Below, piece after piece: positions 35,162 through 43,449 of a stretch of DNA of 64,000 nucleotides. The position numbers and the translations under genes were made by a program. Source of the DNA: Nocardia niigatensis NBRC 100131 (lineage in GTDB: Bacteria > Actinomycetota > Actinomycetes > Mycobacteriales > Mycobacteriaceae); NCBI RefSeq assembly GCF_000308655.1, contig NZ_BAGC01000035.1, positions 186,001 to 250,000 of the forward strand. The letters are read 5' to 3'. The first letter of the stretch is position 1. Every line of letters starts with the position of its first letter. The notes beneath the pieces are model-generated. The model made no database searches. It saw only the letters and a program-made list of their open reading frames with translations, and was not told the origin of the DNA.

Positions 35162-35815
35162 TCAGGCATTGTGCAGGGCGGCGACGGCGTCGGAGAACAT
35201 GGTGGCCTTGATGGCGCCGAGGGTGGCTTGATCCTTGACCCCGAGCGGGGTGAGCATGCCGATCGCGGTGGCGGTGACCGCGTCGGCGTCGGCGGTGGCG
35301 TCGACGAGGTCGCGGGCCAGGGCGTCGGTGCCGCCGAAGCGGGTGCCGGTGGTCATGGACGCGATGGCGGTCTTGGGGGTGAGTTTGGCTTGGATGAGTG
35401 CGGCCATGCCGCGGGTGAAGGGGATGCGGATGTCGGCTTCGGGGAAGCAGAAATAGCCGCGGTCGGCGCGCATGACCCGGTAGTCGTGGGCGATGGCGAG
35501 CATGGCGCCGGCGCCGAAGGCGTGTCCGGGCAGGGCGGCGGCGGTGGGCAGCGGGAAGGTGAGCATGCGTGCCAGTAGTGCTTGTACCTGTGCCACATAC
35601 CATTCGGCGCGGTCGCCGTGGTTCGAGAGCCAGTCCAGGTCCAGGCCGTTGGAGTAGAACTTGCCGGAGGCGGTGGTGACCAGGGCGTGGGCGCCGTCGG
35701 CGAGGACGGTGTCGAGGTGCCGGCCGGTCTGGTCGAGGAATTCGGGTGAGAAGCGGTTCTCGTCGTCGCCGAGGTCGAGGACGGCGATCTTGTCGTGGTA
35801 GGTGAGTGTGGGCAT
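35162..35815 (-). CDS. Enoyl-CoA hydratase/isomerase family protein
   Basis: 217 residues, short for a crotonase. Seen are ALVTTASGKFYSNGLDLDWL as the first oxyanion strand, PLPTAAALPGHAFGAGAMLA as the second, and CFPEADIRIPFTRGM after it. One catalytic Glu of hydratases is not at its usual place, so an isomerase or a related thioester reaction is equally possible. The N-terminus MPTLTYHDKIAVLDLG is typical of plant and actinobacterial delta3-delta2 enoyl-CoA isomerase-like members. ATG at 35815 has GAGGAAGGA upstream. It lies 29 bases after the tetR gene on the same strand, so it is probably under the palindromic operator at 36451. Confidence 0.85.
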   Translation of the reverse strand: MPTLTYHDKIAVLDLGDDENRFSPEFLDQTGRHLDTVLADGAHALVTTASGKFYSNGLDLDWLSNHGDRAEWYVAQVQALLARMLTFPLPTAAALPGHAFGAGAMLAIAHDYRVMRADRGYFCFPEADIRIPFTRGMAALIQAKLTPKTAIASMTTGTRFGGTDALARDLVDATADADAVTATAIGMLTPLGVKDQATLGAIKATMFSDAVAALHNA

Positions 35816-35844
35816 GGGGTGTCCTTCCTCAGGAGGTTGCCGGT

Positions 35845-36441
35845 TCAGGCGGGCGCGGGCCCGATATCGAGTACCGCGCGCACGGCGGCCCGCAGTTGTT
35901 GCCGGGCAGTGGGATTGGCGAGGCGGTCGCGTTCGAGCAGGATCGCTGTCGGCAGGTCGACCAGGCAGATGGTGAGGGTGTCCACGGCGTGGGTGTCGGC
36001 GCGGTCCCACAGTCGGCGGGCGAGGGTTTTCATCAGTTCGACGAGGGTTCGCTGGGTGGCGGCGAGTTCGGCGCGCACCGGTTCGGGCAGGTCGTCGCCG
36101 AGCAGGTCGGTGCGCCGCACTTTGAAGAACAGCTGCGTCGACAGGGGGTGGCGGGCAGCGAATTCGGCGGGTGCTTCGGCGGCGGCGATGACGGCTTCGA
36201 CCCCGTCTCCGGCGTCGGCGACGAGTGCGGCCTGAAGTGCGAGGAATCGGTGGGCGGCCCGGATCCAGGTGCGCCCCACCAGTTCTGCCCGTGACCCGAA
36301 GGTGTGGTAGAGCGCCCCGTTGGAGACCCCGGTGGCGGCGGCGACCGCGCGGATGGTGACCGCGGCGGGCCCGGATCGCACGGCCAGCGCCTCGGCGGCG
36401 TCGAGCACGAGATCGGGGTCGTGGGTGCGGGGGCGGGGCAT
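35845..36441 (-). CDS. TetR-family regulator preceding the crotonase gene
   Basis: 198 residues. DNA-binding domain: LVLDAAEALAVRSGPAAVTI, then VAAATGVSNGALYHTFGSRA. The C-terminal domain has AARHPLSTQLFFKVRRTDLL and LAATQRTLVELMKTLARRLW. ATG at 36441 places the helix-turn-helix at residues 10-55. A perfect 24-bp palindrome begins 10 bases upstream of the start. The regulator gene and the crotonase gene form a likely autoregulated two-gene unit. Confidence 0.88.
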   Translation of the reverse strand: MPRPRTHDPDLVLDAAEALAVRSGPAAVTIRAVAAATGVSNGALYHTFGSRAELVGRTWIRAAHRFLALQAALVADAGDGVEAVIAAAEAPAEFAARHPLSTQLFFKVRRTDLLGDDLPEPVRAELAATQRTLVELMKTLARRLWDRADTHAVDTLTICLVDLPTAILLERDRLANPTARQQLRAAVRAVLDIGPAPA

Positions 36442-36450
36442 GCACCGACC

Positions 36451-36474
36451 ATAACAGAGCAGATGCTCTGTTAT
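36451..36474. promoter_or_regulatory. Perfect 24-bp palindrome, operator of the tetR-crotonase unit
   Basis: Arms ATAACAGAGCA (36451-36461) and TGCTCTGTTAT (36464-36474) are exact reverse complements around a two-base centre GA. The site lies 10 bases upstream of the tetR start, where a repressor would block transcription. Confidence 0.8.
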
Positions 36475-36479
36475 GAAGG

Positions 36480-37125
36480 GGCGGTTCCCCGCCCGCCCGT
36501 CGAGCAGCGCGACCAGCACGGCCCACGATCCGCCGGCCGAGGCTGCCCTCGCGGCCGGGGATCACGCAGGCCACGATCCCGGCGATCACGACCACGCTGG
36601 CCACGGTGGCCTGTCCGGCGAGCACGCCGAGCCCGATCAGCGCGCACGCGAATCCGAAGCTCATGCCCACGAGCGCGACCACGCTGACCGTGGTCTGCCA
36701 GGTCCGGGAGGCATGCTGCGGGTGCGGGGTCTCGGTTCGGGCAGGCGCGGTGGGGTCGGCCTGTTGTCGCGCAAAGGGTTTCGTGGGGCAACCGGTATCG
36801 GGGTGGGGGCCGGAGTGGTGCGGCCCGGTGGTCGGCGGCTTCGGCTGTCGTGCGTGGGAGTTGCTCTTTCTCCGGCTGGGCCGGGGCGTGGTGGATCGCG
36901 CCCCCGAGGGTGGGACGACGGGTTTGGGTGTGCCGCTGGGCGGGTCCGTCGAATCGCTCGGCGAGCAGCAGCGTGCACAGTTCCGCGTCGGCGGCGGCAC
37001 GCGCGGCCGATTCGGCGGCGAGCTCGAGCGGGTCGCCGGCGCCGGGCCGGGTTCGCCGGTGGCGTCGGGGATGTCGTCGGCCGCATCGAATGCCGGTGCG
37101 GGACCGGCGAATCCGGTGGCGCGGG
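36480..37125 (-). pseudogene. Degraded membrane-protein fragment between tetR and fadD
   Basis: No intact gene is present in these 646 bases. On the minus strand one frame encodes ALVGMSFGFACALIGLGVLA followed by TVASVVVIAGIVACVIPG, which reads as two membrane helices. Upstream a different frame has DPLELAAESARAAADAEL and TLLLAERFDG, which reads as a coding helix. Neither frame has a start and a stop bounding it; the hydrophobic frame runs on through the tetR gene antisense. I infer a frameshifted and truncated small membrane protein gene. Confidence 0.35.
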
Positions 37126-38952
37126 TCAGGCGGTGGTGTCGGGTTCGTGGACGCGGTCGGCGAGGTCGGGCTGGTACATGCGCTCGATGTCGGCGGCGTA
37201 TTTCTCGGCGATGGGTTTGCGGCGCAGTTTCATGGTGAGGGTGATCTCGTCGCCGCCGGGTTCCCAGAAGGTGGGCAGGATGGTGAAGCGTTTGATCTGT
37301 TCGACGCGTGAGAGTTTCGCGTTGCCGGCCGCGACGCCGCGCGCGATCTCGGCGATGACGCCCTTGTCGGTGGCGAGGGCGGCAGCGGAGGCGTCGGGCA
37401 GGGCGTGCTGGGCGGCGTAGGGTGCGGCGGATTCGGCGTCGAGGACGATGAGGGCGGTGTTGTAGGGGCGGTTGTCGCCGATGGTGGCCAGGGCGCCGAT
37501 GAGCGGGGTGGCGGCTTTGACGGTGTTCTCGATATTGGCCGGGGACATGTTCTTTCCGGCGGAGTTGATGATGAGTTCTTTCTTGCGGTCGACGACGCGC
37601 AGGTAGCCGTCGGCGTCGCAGGTGATGATGTCGCCGGTGGCCAGCCAGCCGTCCGCGTCGAGGGCGTCGGCGGTTTTCTGTGGCTCCTTGCGGTATTCGC
37701 GCATGACCAGCGGCCCGCGCACGAGGAATTCGCCGTCGTCGGCGATCTTGGATTCGAGGCCGGGCAGCAGCCGCCCGACTGTGCCCAGGCGGGCTTCGCC
37801 GGGTGGGGAGACGCTGACGATGCAGGTCAGTTCCGACATGCCCCACACTTCGGAGATGGGGATGCCCAGGCCGAAGAAGAATCCGAGGGTTTCCGGCGGG
37901 ATCGGCGCGGCTCCTGACAGAGCCCATTTGAGTTGGTCCAGGCCAAGTTTCGCGCGCAGCGCCGACAACACCGCGGCGTCGGCTCTATCCCATTCGGCGG
38001 CGAGGGCGTCGTCGAGGGGCACTCCGGCCAGCTGGGCGGCGGCCTTGCGGGCGGCGACCTCGAGCGCCCAGCCGAGGGCGGCCCTGCGGGCGGGGTCGGT
38101 TTCGGCGCCGGCCGAATATTCCACGGCCGCTTTGAGTTTCTCCCACACCCGTGGCACCGCACCCCAGATGGTGGGGTGCACGTCGGCGAGCGCGGCGGGC
38201 AGCTGGGTGCGGTCGGGGACCACGGTGATCTGGGTGCCGAAGTATTGGTGCAGGTAGAGGTTGGTGACGCGGTCGGCCATGTGCGCGGTCGGCAGGAACG
38301 AGGTGATGCGGTCACCGAATTCGACGGGCATGACCGAGGCGTAGGCGCGGCATTCGAAGCTGAGGTTGGCGTGGGAGATCTCCACGCCCTTGGGGTTTCC
38401 GGTGGTGCCGGAGGTGTAGCAGAGGGTGACGATGTCGTCGGGGCCGATGGCCTGCCAGGTGGCGTCGAAGTCGAAGTCGCTGCGGCCCAGCTGGATGAGC
38501 TGCGCGACGGTGAGCGTGCCGGGGGTTGGCGCGTCGACGCACACGATGGTCTCGATGGGCACTCCGCAGGCGCGGATGCGGTCCACGTATTGGGCTTCGC
38601 ACAGCACGATCCGGTTGCCGGCGTTGCTGAACACGTAGTGCAGTTGTTCGGCCGAGAGCGTGTTGTACACCGAGAACGAGGTGGCGCCGGTGTGCTGGGC
38701 GCCGACCTCGAGGGGGTAGAACTCGACGCGGTTGGCCATCATGAACGCCACGGTGTCCCCGCGCCCGATTCCCAGTGCGGCCAGGCCCGCCGCGACCTCC
38801 CGCACCTGGGTGGCGTAGTCACGCCAGGTCAGTGTCCGGGTGCCGCCGATCGAGCGGACCGCGATCGCGTCGGGGTCGATCGCGGCGGTCGCCTGGAACG
38901 CGGCGGGGGACGTATTCGGTTCGCTCATCACTGTTCTCGATCCACTCACCAT
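37126..38952 (-). CDS. Long-chain fatty acid-CoA ligase (second FadD15-like copy)
   Basis: 608 residues. P-loop YTSGTTGNPKGVEISHANLS, A5 motif VWGMSELTC, WLATGDIITCDADGY, VVDRKKELIINSAGKNMSPA and a C-terminal KLRRKPIAEKYA with the catalytic Lys are intact. It shares block order and length with the enzyme at 10781-12610, including FDFDATWQAIGPDDIVTL, so the two are paralogues. It activates fatty or related carboxylic acids as CoA thioesters. ATG at 38952 has GAGAAGG five bases upstream; ATG 38928 is an alternative. It lies downstream of a tetR gene and a TetR-like remnant on the same strand. Confidence 0.9.
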   Translation of the reverse strand: MVSGSRTVMSEPNTSPAAFQATAAIDPDAIAVRSIGGTRTLTWRDYATQVREVAAGLAALGIGRGDTVAFMMANRVEFYPLEVGAQHTGATSFSVYNTLSAEQLHYVFSNAGNRIVLCEAQYVDRIRACGVPIETIVCVDAPTPGTLTVAQLIQLGRSDFDFDATWQAIGPDDIVTLCYTSGTTGNPKGVEISHANLSFECRAYASVMPVEFGDRITSFLPTAHMADRVTNLYLHQYFGTQITVVPDRTQLPAALADVHPTIWGAVPRVWEKLKAAVEYSAGAETDPARRAALGWALEVAARKAAAQLAGVPLDDALAAEWDRADAAVLSALRAKLGLDQLKWALSGAAPIPPETLGFFFGLGIPISEVWGMSELTCIVSVSPPGEARLGTVGRLLPGLESKIADDGEFLVRGPLVMREYRKEPQKTADALDADGWLATGDIITCDADGYLRVVDRKKELIINSAGKNMSPANIENTVKAATPLIGALATIGDNRPYNTALIVLDAESAAPYAAQHALPDASAAALATDKGVIAEIARGVAAGNAKLSRVEQIKRFTILPTFWEPGGDEITLTMKLRRKPIAEKYAADIERMYQPDLADRVHEPDTTA

Positions 38953-39017
38953 CGAAGCCTTCTCAGACGGTAAGGCGCGAGGTGGGTGTCGCGGGCCCGA
39001 ATGCGGGAAGGCCGTTC

Positions 39018-39080
39018 GCACGGTGTTCGGGTCCAGGCCGGGGTGGGTCGTCGTCGCCGGGCAGGCAGTCGGCGAGTTCG
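39018..39080 (-). repeat. Partial copy of the neighbouring tetR gene
   Basis: Bases 39018-39043 are identical to 39278-39303 inside the tetR gene at 39147-39728, and similarity continues with small gaps to about 39080 (matching about 39339). On the minus strand both encode PGLDPNTV. The segment lies between fadD and tetR and appears to be what is left of a second TetR gene or a local duplication. Confidence 0.65.
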
Positions 39081-39146
39081 CTGCTGTTCGACTCGCCGGC
39101 GCTGATGCTCGGGGTCGGGCTCGCCGCAATGTGAAGCGGCGCAGGC

Positions 39147-39728
39147 TTATTCGGCGGGCGGGCGGGTGCCGAGGATGCCGTAGAGCAGCAGGTCTTCGAG
39201 GGAGGCGGCGAAGCCGTCGAGGTCGTCGATATCGCGGATGCACATGGCGAACAGGGCCGCGCCGGCGATGGTGTCGAGCACGGTGTTCGGGTCCAGGCCG
39301 GGGCGGTCGCCGGTGCCGGGCAGGTAGCCGGCGAGTTCGTCGCGGGTGGGGGTGTCCAGGCGGGCGGACAGTTTCTCGTACAGGCCGGAGTCCTCGCGCA
39401 TCTCGGCCATCAATCCGGGCATGGCCGTGCGGGTTTCGGCGGACCCGAACAGCTGGATGGTGCCGCGGATGACCTTGCGCACCTCGGCCGGGAGATCGGG
39501 TGCGACGACCGCGGAGCCGACGTCGGGGAACACGGCCTGGGCGATGAGGTGGGCCTTGGAGGGCCAGCGCCGGTAGATGGCGGGGCGGCTGACGCCGGCG
39601 CGGGCGGCGATGGCGTCGATGGAGGTGGCGGCGTAGCCCTGTTCGACGAGCAGCGCGCGGGCGGCGTCGAGGACCGCGGCGTCCACCGCGGGGTCGCGGT
39701 GCGGGCCCAGCCGGTGGCGTGTGGTCAC
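39147..39728 (-). CDS. TetR-family regulator, divergent from the SDR operon
   Basis: 193 residues. HTH: AVLDAARALLVEQGYAATSI, then IAARAGVSRPAIYRRWPSKA. The C-terminal domain resembles the TetR_C_33/AcrR groups (VRKVIRGTIQLFGSAETRTA, a late ALFAMCIRDIDDLDG). The promoter region shared with the SDR gene holds two copies of a 15-bp GTTACA-N3-TGTAAC site, so this protein probably represses both directions. fadD follows on the same strand about 200 bases downstream, and an acyl-CoA or steroid ligand would fit the neighbours. Confidence 0.88.
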   Translation of the reverse strand: MTTRHRLGPHRDPAVDAAVLDAARALLVEQGYAATSIDAIAARAGVSRPAIYRRWPSKAHLIAQAVFPDVGSAVVAPDLPAEVRKVIRGTIQLFGSAETRTAMPGLMAEMREDSGLYEKLSARLDTPTRDELAGYLPGTGDRPGLDPNTVLDTIAGAALFAMCIRDIDDLDGFAASLEDLLLYGILGTRPPAE

Positions 39729-39760
39729 GAAATCCGTCCTTGTCGCTGCGAACAGGAGTC

Positions 39761-39799
39761 GTTACAGTCTGTCACATCAAAGTCGTTACATTCTGTAAC
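39761..39799. promoter_or_regulatory. Two copies of a 15-bp operator between tetR and the SDR gene
   Basis: GTTACAGTCTGTCAC (39761-39775, one mismatch from symmetry) and GTTACATTCTGTAAC (39785-39799, perfect). Both are preceded by AGTC and their centres are 24 bp apart. They lie 24-62 bases upstream of the SDR start and just upstream of tetR. Confidence 0.75.
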
Positions 39800-39822
39800 C
39801 GCTGAGGACTCGAGGAGGAGTC

Positions 39823-40647
39823 GTGTCAGCTGCCCCGCAACTCACCCCCGCCGACACCTATGCGCCGGTGCCGCTGCTGGCCGGCAAGGTCATCGTGGTC
39901 TCCGGTGTCGGACCGGGTCTGGGTCATTCGCTCACCATCGAAGCCGCCCGTATGGGCGCGGATCTGGTACTGGCCGGACGCACCGAGAAACGCCTGAACG
40001 AATACGCCGACGAGGTCCGCGCCCTGGGCCGCACCGCCGTCGTCGCGAAGACCGACATCACCGACGAATCCCAGCGCGCGGCGCTCGTGCAGACCACCCT
40101 CGCAGAGCTGGGCCGGGTGGACTGCGTGATCAACAACGCCTTCGCCATCCCGCCGATGTACCCGATCACCCAGATCGAGGTGGAGGCGCTGCGCACCGTC
40201 AACGAGACCAATGTGTTCGCGCCGCTGCGACTTTCGGCCCTGTTCGCCGACGCGCTCGAACGCACGCGCGGGTCGATCATCATGTTGAACTCGTGCGTGT
40301 CCTACAGTTCGCAGCCGGAGTACTCCGGGTACAAGCTGTCCAAGGGCGCACTGGCGCATCTGGCGTCGTCGCTGGCCACCGAACTCGGGCCGCGCGGGAT
40401 CCGCGTCAACTCGGTGGCGCCGTCGTATGTGTACGAGGACATCAACAAGGCCTATTTCGACTGGCTGGCGAGCCAGGCCGGGGTCACTCACGAGGAGATC
40501 TACCGGCAGAAGGCCGAACCCACCGATCTGGGCCGGCTGGCCGGGCCCGAGGAGGTCGCCCGCGCGGCCCTGTTCCTGGCCAGTGATCTCGCCACCGCGG
40601 TCACCGGCCAGATGCTCACCGTCGACTGTGGGGAGTTCCACCGATGA
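39823..40647 (+). CDS. Short-chain dehydrogenase/reductase
   Basis: 274 residues of the classical SDR fold: VVSGVGPGLG in place of the common TGxxxGxG, INNAF in place of NNAG, catalytic Ser in IIMLNSCVSYSS, YSGYKLSKGALAHLASSLA with the Tyr-x3-Lys pair, and a C-terminal SDLATAVTGQMLTVDCGEF. It oxidises or reduces a hydroxyl/ketone with NAD(P). GTG at 39823 has GAGGAGGAG directly upstream. The stop overlaps the start of the next reductase gene by four bases. The substrate is not known; neighbours suggest a lipid, steroid or terpenoid route. Confidence 0.9.
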   Translation: MSAAPQLTPADTYAPVPLLAGKVIVVSGVGPGLGHSLTIEAARMGADLVLAGRTEKRLNEYADEVRALGRTAVVAKTDITDESQRAALVQTTLAELGRVDCVINNAFAIPPMYPITQIEVEALRTVNETNVFAPLRLSALFADALERTRGSIIMLNSCVSYSSQPEYSGYKLSKGALAHLASSLATELGPRGIRVNSVAPSYVYEDINKAYFDWLASQAGVTHEEIYRQKAEPTDLGRLAGPEEVARAALFLASDLATAVTGQMLTVDCGEFHR

Positions 40648-41732
40648 GCACAGCAGAAGCCGTGAGCAAACGCATCGTGCTGTGGGGTACCGGCGTGGTC
40701 GGGTCCATGGTGCTGGCCGAGATCCTGCGCCACCCGCGTTTCGAGCTGGTCGGGGTGGGGGTCAGCAATCCGGACAAGGTCGGCAAGGACGCCGGCGATC
40801 TGTGCGGGGCCGCGAAAACCGGTGTACTGGCGACCGATTCGGTCGAGGAGCTGATCGCGCTGCGCCCCGACGCGGTGGTGCACTACGGGCCGACGGCGGC
40901 GTTCGCCGAGGAGAACATGCGCGTGATCGGGTCGTTCCTGCGGGCGGGCATCGACGTGTGCTCGACCGCGATGACCCCGTGGGTGTGGCCGCACATGGAC
41001 AAGGTGCCCGCGTTGTGGCGCGACCCGATCACCGAGGCGTGCCGGGCCGGTGGCGCGTCGTGCTTCACCACCGGCATCGACCCGGGTTTCGCCAACGACC
41101 TGTTCCCCCTGACGTTGATGGGGTTGTGCGGTGAGGTCGAATCGGTACGGGCCTCGGAGCTGCTCGACTACACCGACTACGAGGGTGACTACGAGTTCGA
41201 GATGGGCATCGGGCATCCGCCGGAGTTCACCGCCCTGCTCGAACACCCCGACATGCTCGTGATGGCTTGGGGCGCAACGGTTCCCATGATCGCCACCGCG
41301 GCCGGGATCGAACTCGACGCCATCACCACCACCTGGGACAAGTGGGTGACGCCCGAGGACCGGCCCTCGGCCAAGGGCATCCTGAAGGCGGGCACGGTCG
41401 CCGCGATCCGCTTCACCATCAACGGCGTGTACCGCGGGCGTGAGGTCATCACCCTCGAGCACGTCAACCGCATCGGCCTCGACGCCGCCCCCGACTGGCC
41501 CGCGGGCACCAAGGACGACGTCTATCGCGTCGATATCGTCGGCAGCCCCTCGATCTCGCAGGAAACCTCGTTCCGTTTCACCGACGGCTCCGGCCGCACC
41601 CCCGCGGTCGCGGGCTGCCTGGCCACCGGCATGCGCGCTCTCAACGCCGTGCCCGCGGTCAACGCCCTGCCGCCGGGCTGGGTCACGGCACTGGATCTGC
41701 CGTTGATCCCGGGTGTCGGCACCATCCGCTGA
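40644..41732 (+). CDS. NAD(P)-binding dehydrogenase of the DapB-like / diaminopentanoate dehydrogenase type
   Basis: 362 residues. The Rossmann start is RIVLWGTGVVGSMVLAEIL, then FELVGVGVSNPDKVGKDAG, with VHYGPTAAFAEENM and TTGIDPGFANDLFPL in the middle. This arrangement is found in proteins annotated as dihydrodipicolinate reductase-like or NAD(P)H-dependent amine dehydrogenase, which are common in actinobacterial catabolic clusters. True DapB is much shorter, so lysine synthesis is unlikely. It overlaps the SDR gene (ATGA) and ends in a clear terminator. Confidence 0.85.
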   Translation: MSTAEAVSKRIVLWGTGVVGSMVLAEILRHPRFELVGVGVSNPDKVGKDAGDLCGAAKTGVLATDSVEELIALRPDAVVHYGPTAAFAEENMRVIGSFLRAGIDVCSTAMTPWVWPHMDKVPALWRDPITEACRAGGASCFTTGIDPGFANDLFPLTLMGLCGEVESVRASELLDYTDYEGDYEFEMGIGHPPEFTALLEHPDMLVMAWGATVPMIATAAGIELDAITTTWDKWVTPEDRPSAKGILKAGTVAAIRFTINGVYRGREVITLEHVNRIGLDAAPDWPAGTKDDVYRVDIVGSPSISQETSFRFTDGSGRTPAVAGCLATGMRALNAVPAVNALPPGWVTALDLPLIPGVGTIR

Positions 41733-41743
41733 CCCGATCCTGC

Positions 41744-41779
41744 GCGAGCCCCCTCGGAATTCCTCCGCAGGGGGCTCGC
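41744..41779. terminator. Terminator of the SDR-reductase operon
   Basis: GCGAGCCCCCT (41744-41754) pairs with AGGGGGCTCGC (41769-41779); an inner CGGA/TCCG pair lies in the loop. It begins 12 bases after the reductase stop. Confidence 0.85.
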
Positions 41780-42126
41780 TCATGCCCGGGCCGCACGAGT
41801 GGGACCGCAGTGCCGCCTCGTCCGGCGCCCGTTCCGGATGTGCGCACGACCACCCGATCCTGCGGCGCGGCAACAGTTTCCATCCTTGCGCATCCGGCCC
41901 GGACCCTCTCGGACCGGGGACCTGACGCGCAACCTCGACCGGGCCGAACTGCGCGCCCGCAACGAGGCCGCCGCCTCGGCCGCGAATCCGCCGAACGCCT
42001 GCGCCGCATCGCCCGCGAACACGACGTCGAGGTGGTGCGATTCCGGCGCGTGCGGACGGTGCCCGGGTGGTGGTCGCCGGTTGGGTAGGTTTGCTGGTGA
42101 CAGGGCCGGTGAGCGAGGACGGTGGA
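41780..42126. other. Gene-poor stretch with a frameshifted coding-like trace
   Basis: No intact gene. On the plus strand near 41930-42085 one frame reads LDRAELRARNEAAAS and a second frame continues ESAERLRRIAREHDVEVVRF up to a TAG, which looks like one small helical protein split by a frameshift. No start or ribosome-binding site is evident. The promoter of the following tetR gene should lie in the last 100 bases. Confidence 0.4.
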
Positions 42127-42717
42127 ATGAGTACGGCGGGAACCAAGGGTGTGCCGCGCGCAGAGCGCGAGAACCAGATCTTGGAGATCGCCGCCGAACG
42201 CATCGCCGCGGTCGGGTACGCGGGGTTGAATCCCGGTGAGGTCGCCGAGCGGGCCGGGGTGTCGAAACCGTTGGTGTACACCTACTTCGGCACCAAGGAT
42301 CAGCTGTATGCGGCGTGTGTGGAGCGGGCCGCCGCGGCGATCGGCGACGCGGTCGATGCCGTCATCGCCGGTCCGGCCGAGCTGGAGATGGCGGCGAACA
42401 CCCTCGCGGCGATCTTCGGGGTCCTCGAGCAGCGCCCGTACTACTGGAGTGTGGTGTTCGACCGCAGTCATCCCGCCGAGGGTCCCGCCGCCGACGCCGC
42501 GCGGGCGGCGCGACGGCGGATCGCCGCGCAGGCCTCATACGGGGCGAGCGCGGTGATGCGGGCGCGCGGGGTGGACGATCCGCAGGATCTGGCGGTGTTC
42601 ACCGACATCTGGATGGGGGCGGTCACGGCGCTGGTGTCGTGGTGGATCCGCCACCCCGAGCAATCGGCCGAGGCGATGATCGCGCGCAGCCGCCGCTTCA
42701 TCACGGCACTGTCGTGA
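42127..42717 (+). CDS. TetR-family regulator, first of a tandem pair
   Basis: 196 residues. HTH: ILEIAAERIAAVGYAGLNPG, then VAERAGVSKPLVYTYFGTKD. The C-terminal half has AANTLAAIFGVLEQRPYYWS and VVFDRSHPAEGPAADAARAA. ATG at 42127 follows GGTGGA. It is closely related to the next gene over its whole length, sharing VPRAERE, IFGVLEQRP and DRSHPAEGPAA, so the pair arose by tandem duplication. Ligand and targets are unknown. Confidence 0.88.
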   Translation: MSTAGTKGVPRAERENQILEIAAERIAAVGYAGLNPGEVAERAGVSKPLVYTYFGTKDQLYAACVERAAAAIGDAVDAVIAGPAELEMAANTLAAIFGVLEQRPYYWSVVFDRSHPAEGPAADAARAARRRIAAQASYGASAVMRARGVDDPQDLAVFTDIWMGAVTALVSWWIRHPEQSAEAMIARSRRFITALS

Positions 42718-42741
42718 CCGTCGCATCCGGGAAGGGCTGAC

Positions 42742-43335
42742 ATGGCACGCACCGCGGGCAGCAGGAATGTGCCGCGCGCCGAACGCGAGGAGCAGATCCT
42801 CGATGCCGCGGCCGCACAGATCGCGCGCGCGGGTTACGCGGGCCTGTCGATGGCGGCCGTCGCCAAACAGGCGGGAGTGTCGAAGTCGTTGGTGCACACA
42901 TGTTTCGACACCAAGGACGGGCTCTATGTGGCGTGTGTGGACCGGGCCGCGCGGGCGGTGGCCGGGGCGATCGAGCCGGTGTTGTCGGGGTCCGCGGATG
43001 TGGGCATGGCCGAGCGGACGCTGCTGGCGATCTTCGGTGTGCTCGAGCAGCGTCCGCACGACTGGAATGTGCTGCAGGATCGCAGTCATCCCGCCGAGGG
43101 CCCTGCCGCTCGGGCCGCGAATGCCGCCCGGGCGCGGCTCGAGGGGCAGGCCGCGCGGGGCATGTCGGCGTTCATGGCGGCGCGGGAGATCACCGATCCG
43201 GTGGATCTGGCGGCGTTCACCGAGGTGTGGATCGGTGCGGTCTCGGCGGTGATCCGCTGGTGGCAGCGTCATCCGCGGGTGCCGGCGGCGGAGATGGCGG
43301 CGCGTACCCGCCGGTTGGCCGCCGCGTTCGCCTGA
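42742..43335 (+). CDS. TetR-family regulator, second of a tandem pair
   Basis: 197 residues. HTH: ILDAAAAQIARAGYAGLSMA, then VAKQAGVSKSLVHTCFDTKD. The recognition-helix end reads SLVHTCFD where the first copy has PLVYTYFG, so DNA or dimer properties may differ. C-terminal parts IFGVLEQRPHDW and DRSHPAEGPAA match the first copy. It starts 24 bases after it and lies 114 bases upstream of the AGPS-like FAD oxidase, in the same direction, so it is the nearest candidate regulator of that gene. Confidence 0.88.
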   Translation: MARTAGSRNVPRAEREEQILDAAAAQIARAGYAGLSMAAVAKQAGVSKSLVHTCFDTKDGLYVACVDRAARAVAGAIEPVLSGSADVGMAERTLLAIFGVLEQRPHDWNVLQDRSHPAEGPAARAANAARARLEGQAARGMSAFMAAREITDPVDLAAFTEVWIGAVSAVIRWWQRHPRVPAAEMAARTRRLAAAFA

Positions 43336-43449
43336 CTCGAATCGGGTCCGCGCGCAGCGATGCCGGTGCTGTTGACCCTTGCCGCCCCATTATTGACGGA
43401 GTAGTAATTTACCTATCAGTCATTAACTGGGCGAGTGGAGGATAGGGCC

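Noticed and set aside
36000-37927. The upstream part of a 921-codon minus-strand frame ending in the crotonase
   Set aside because: Only the last 217 codons, from ATG 35815, have a ribosome-binding site and family blocks; the rest crosses a tetR and a fadD gene in other frames.
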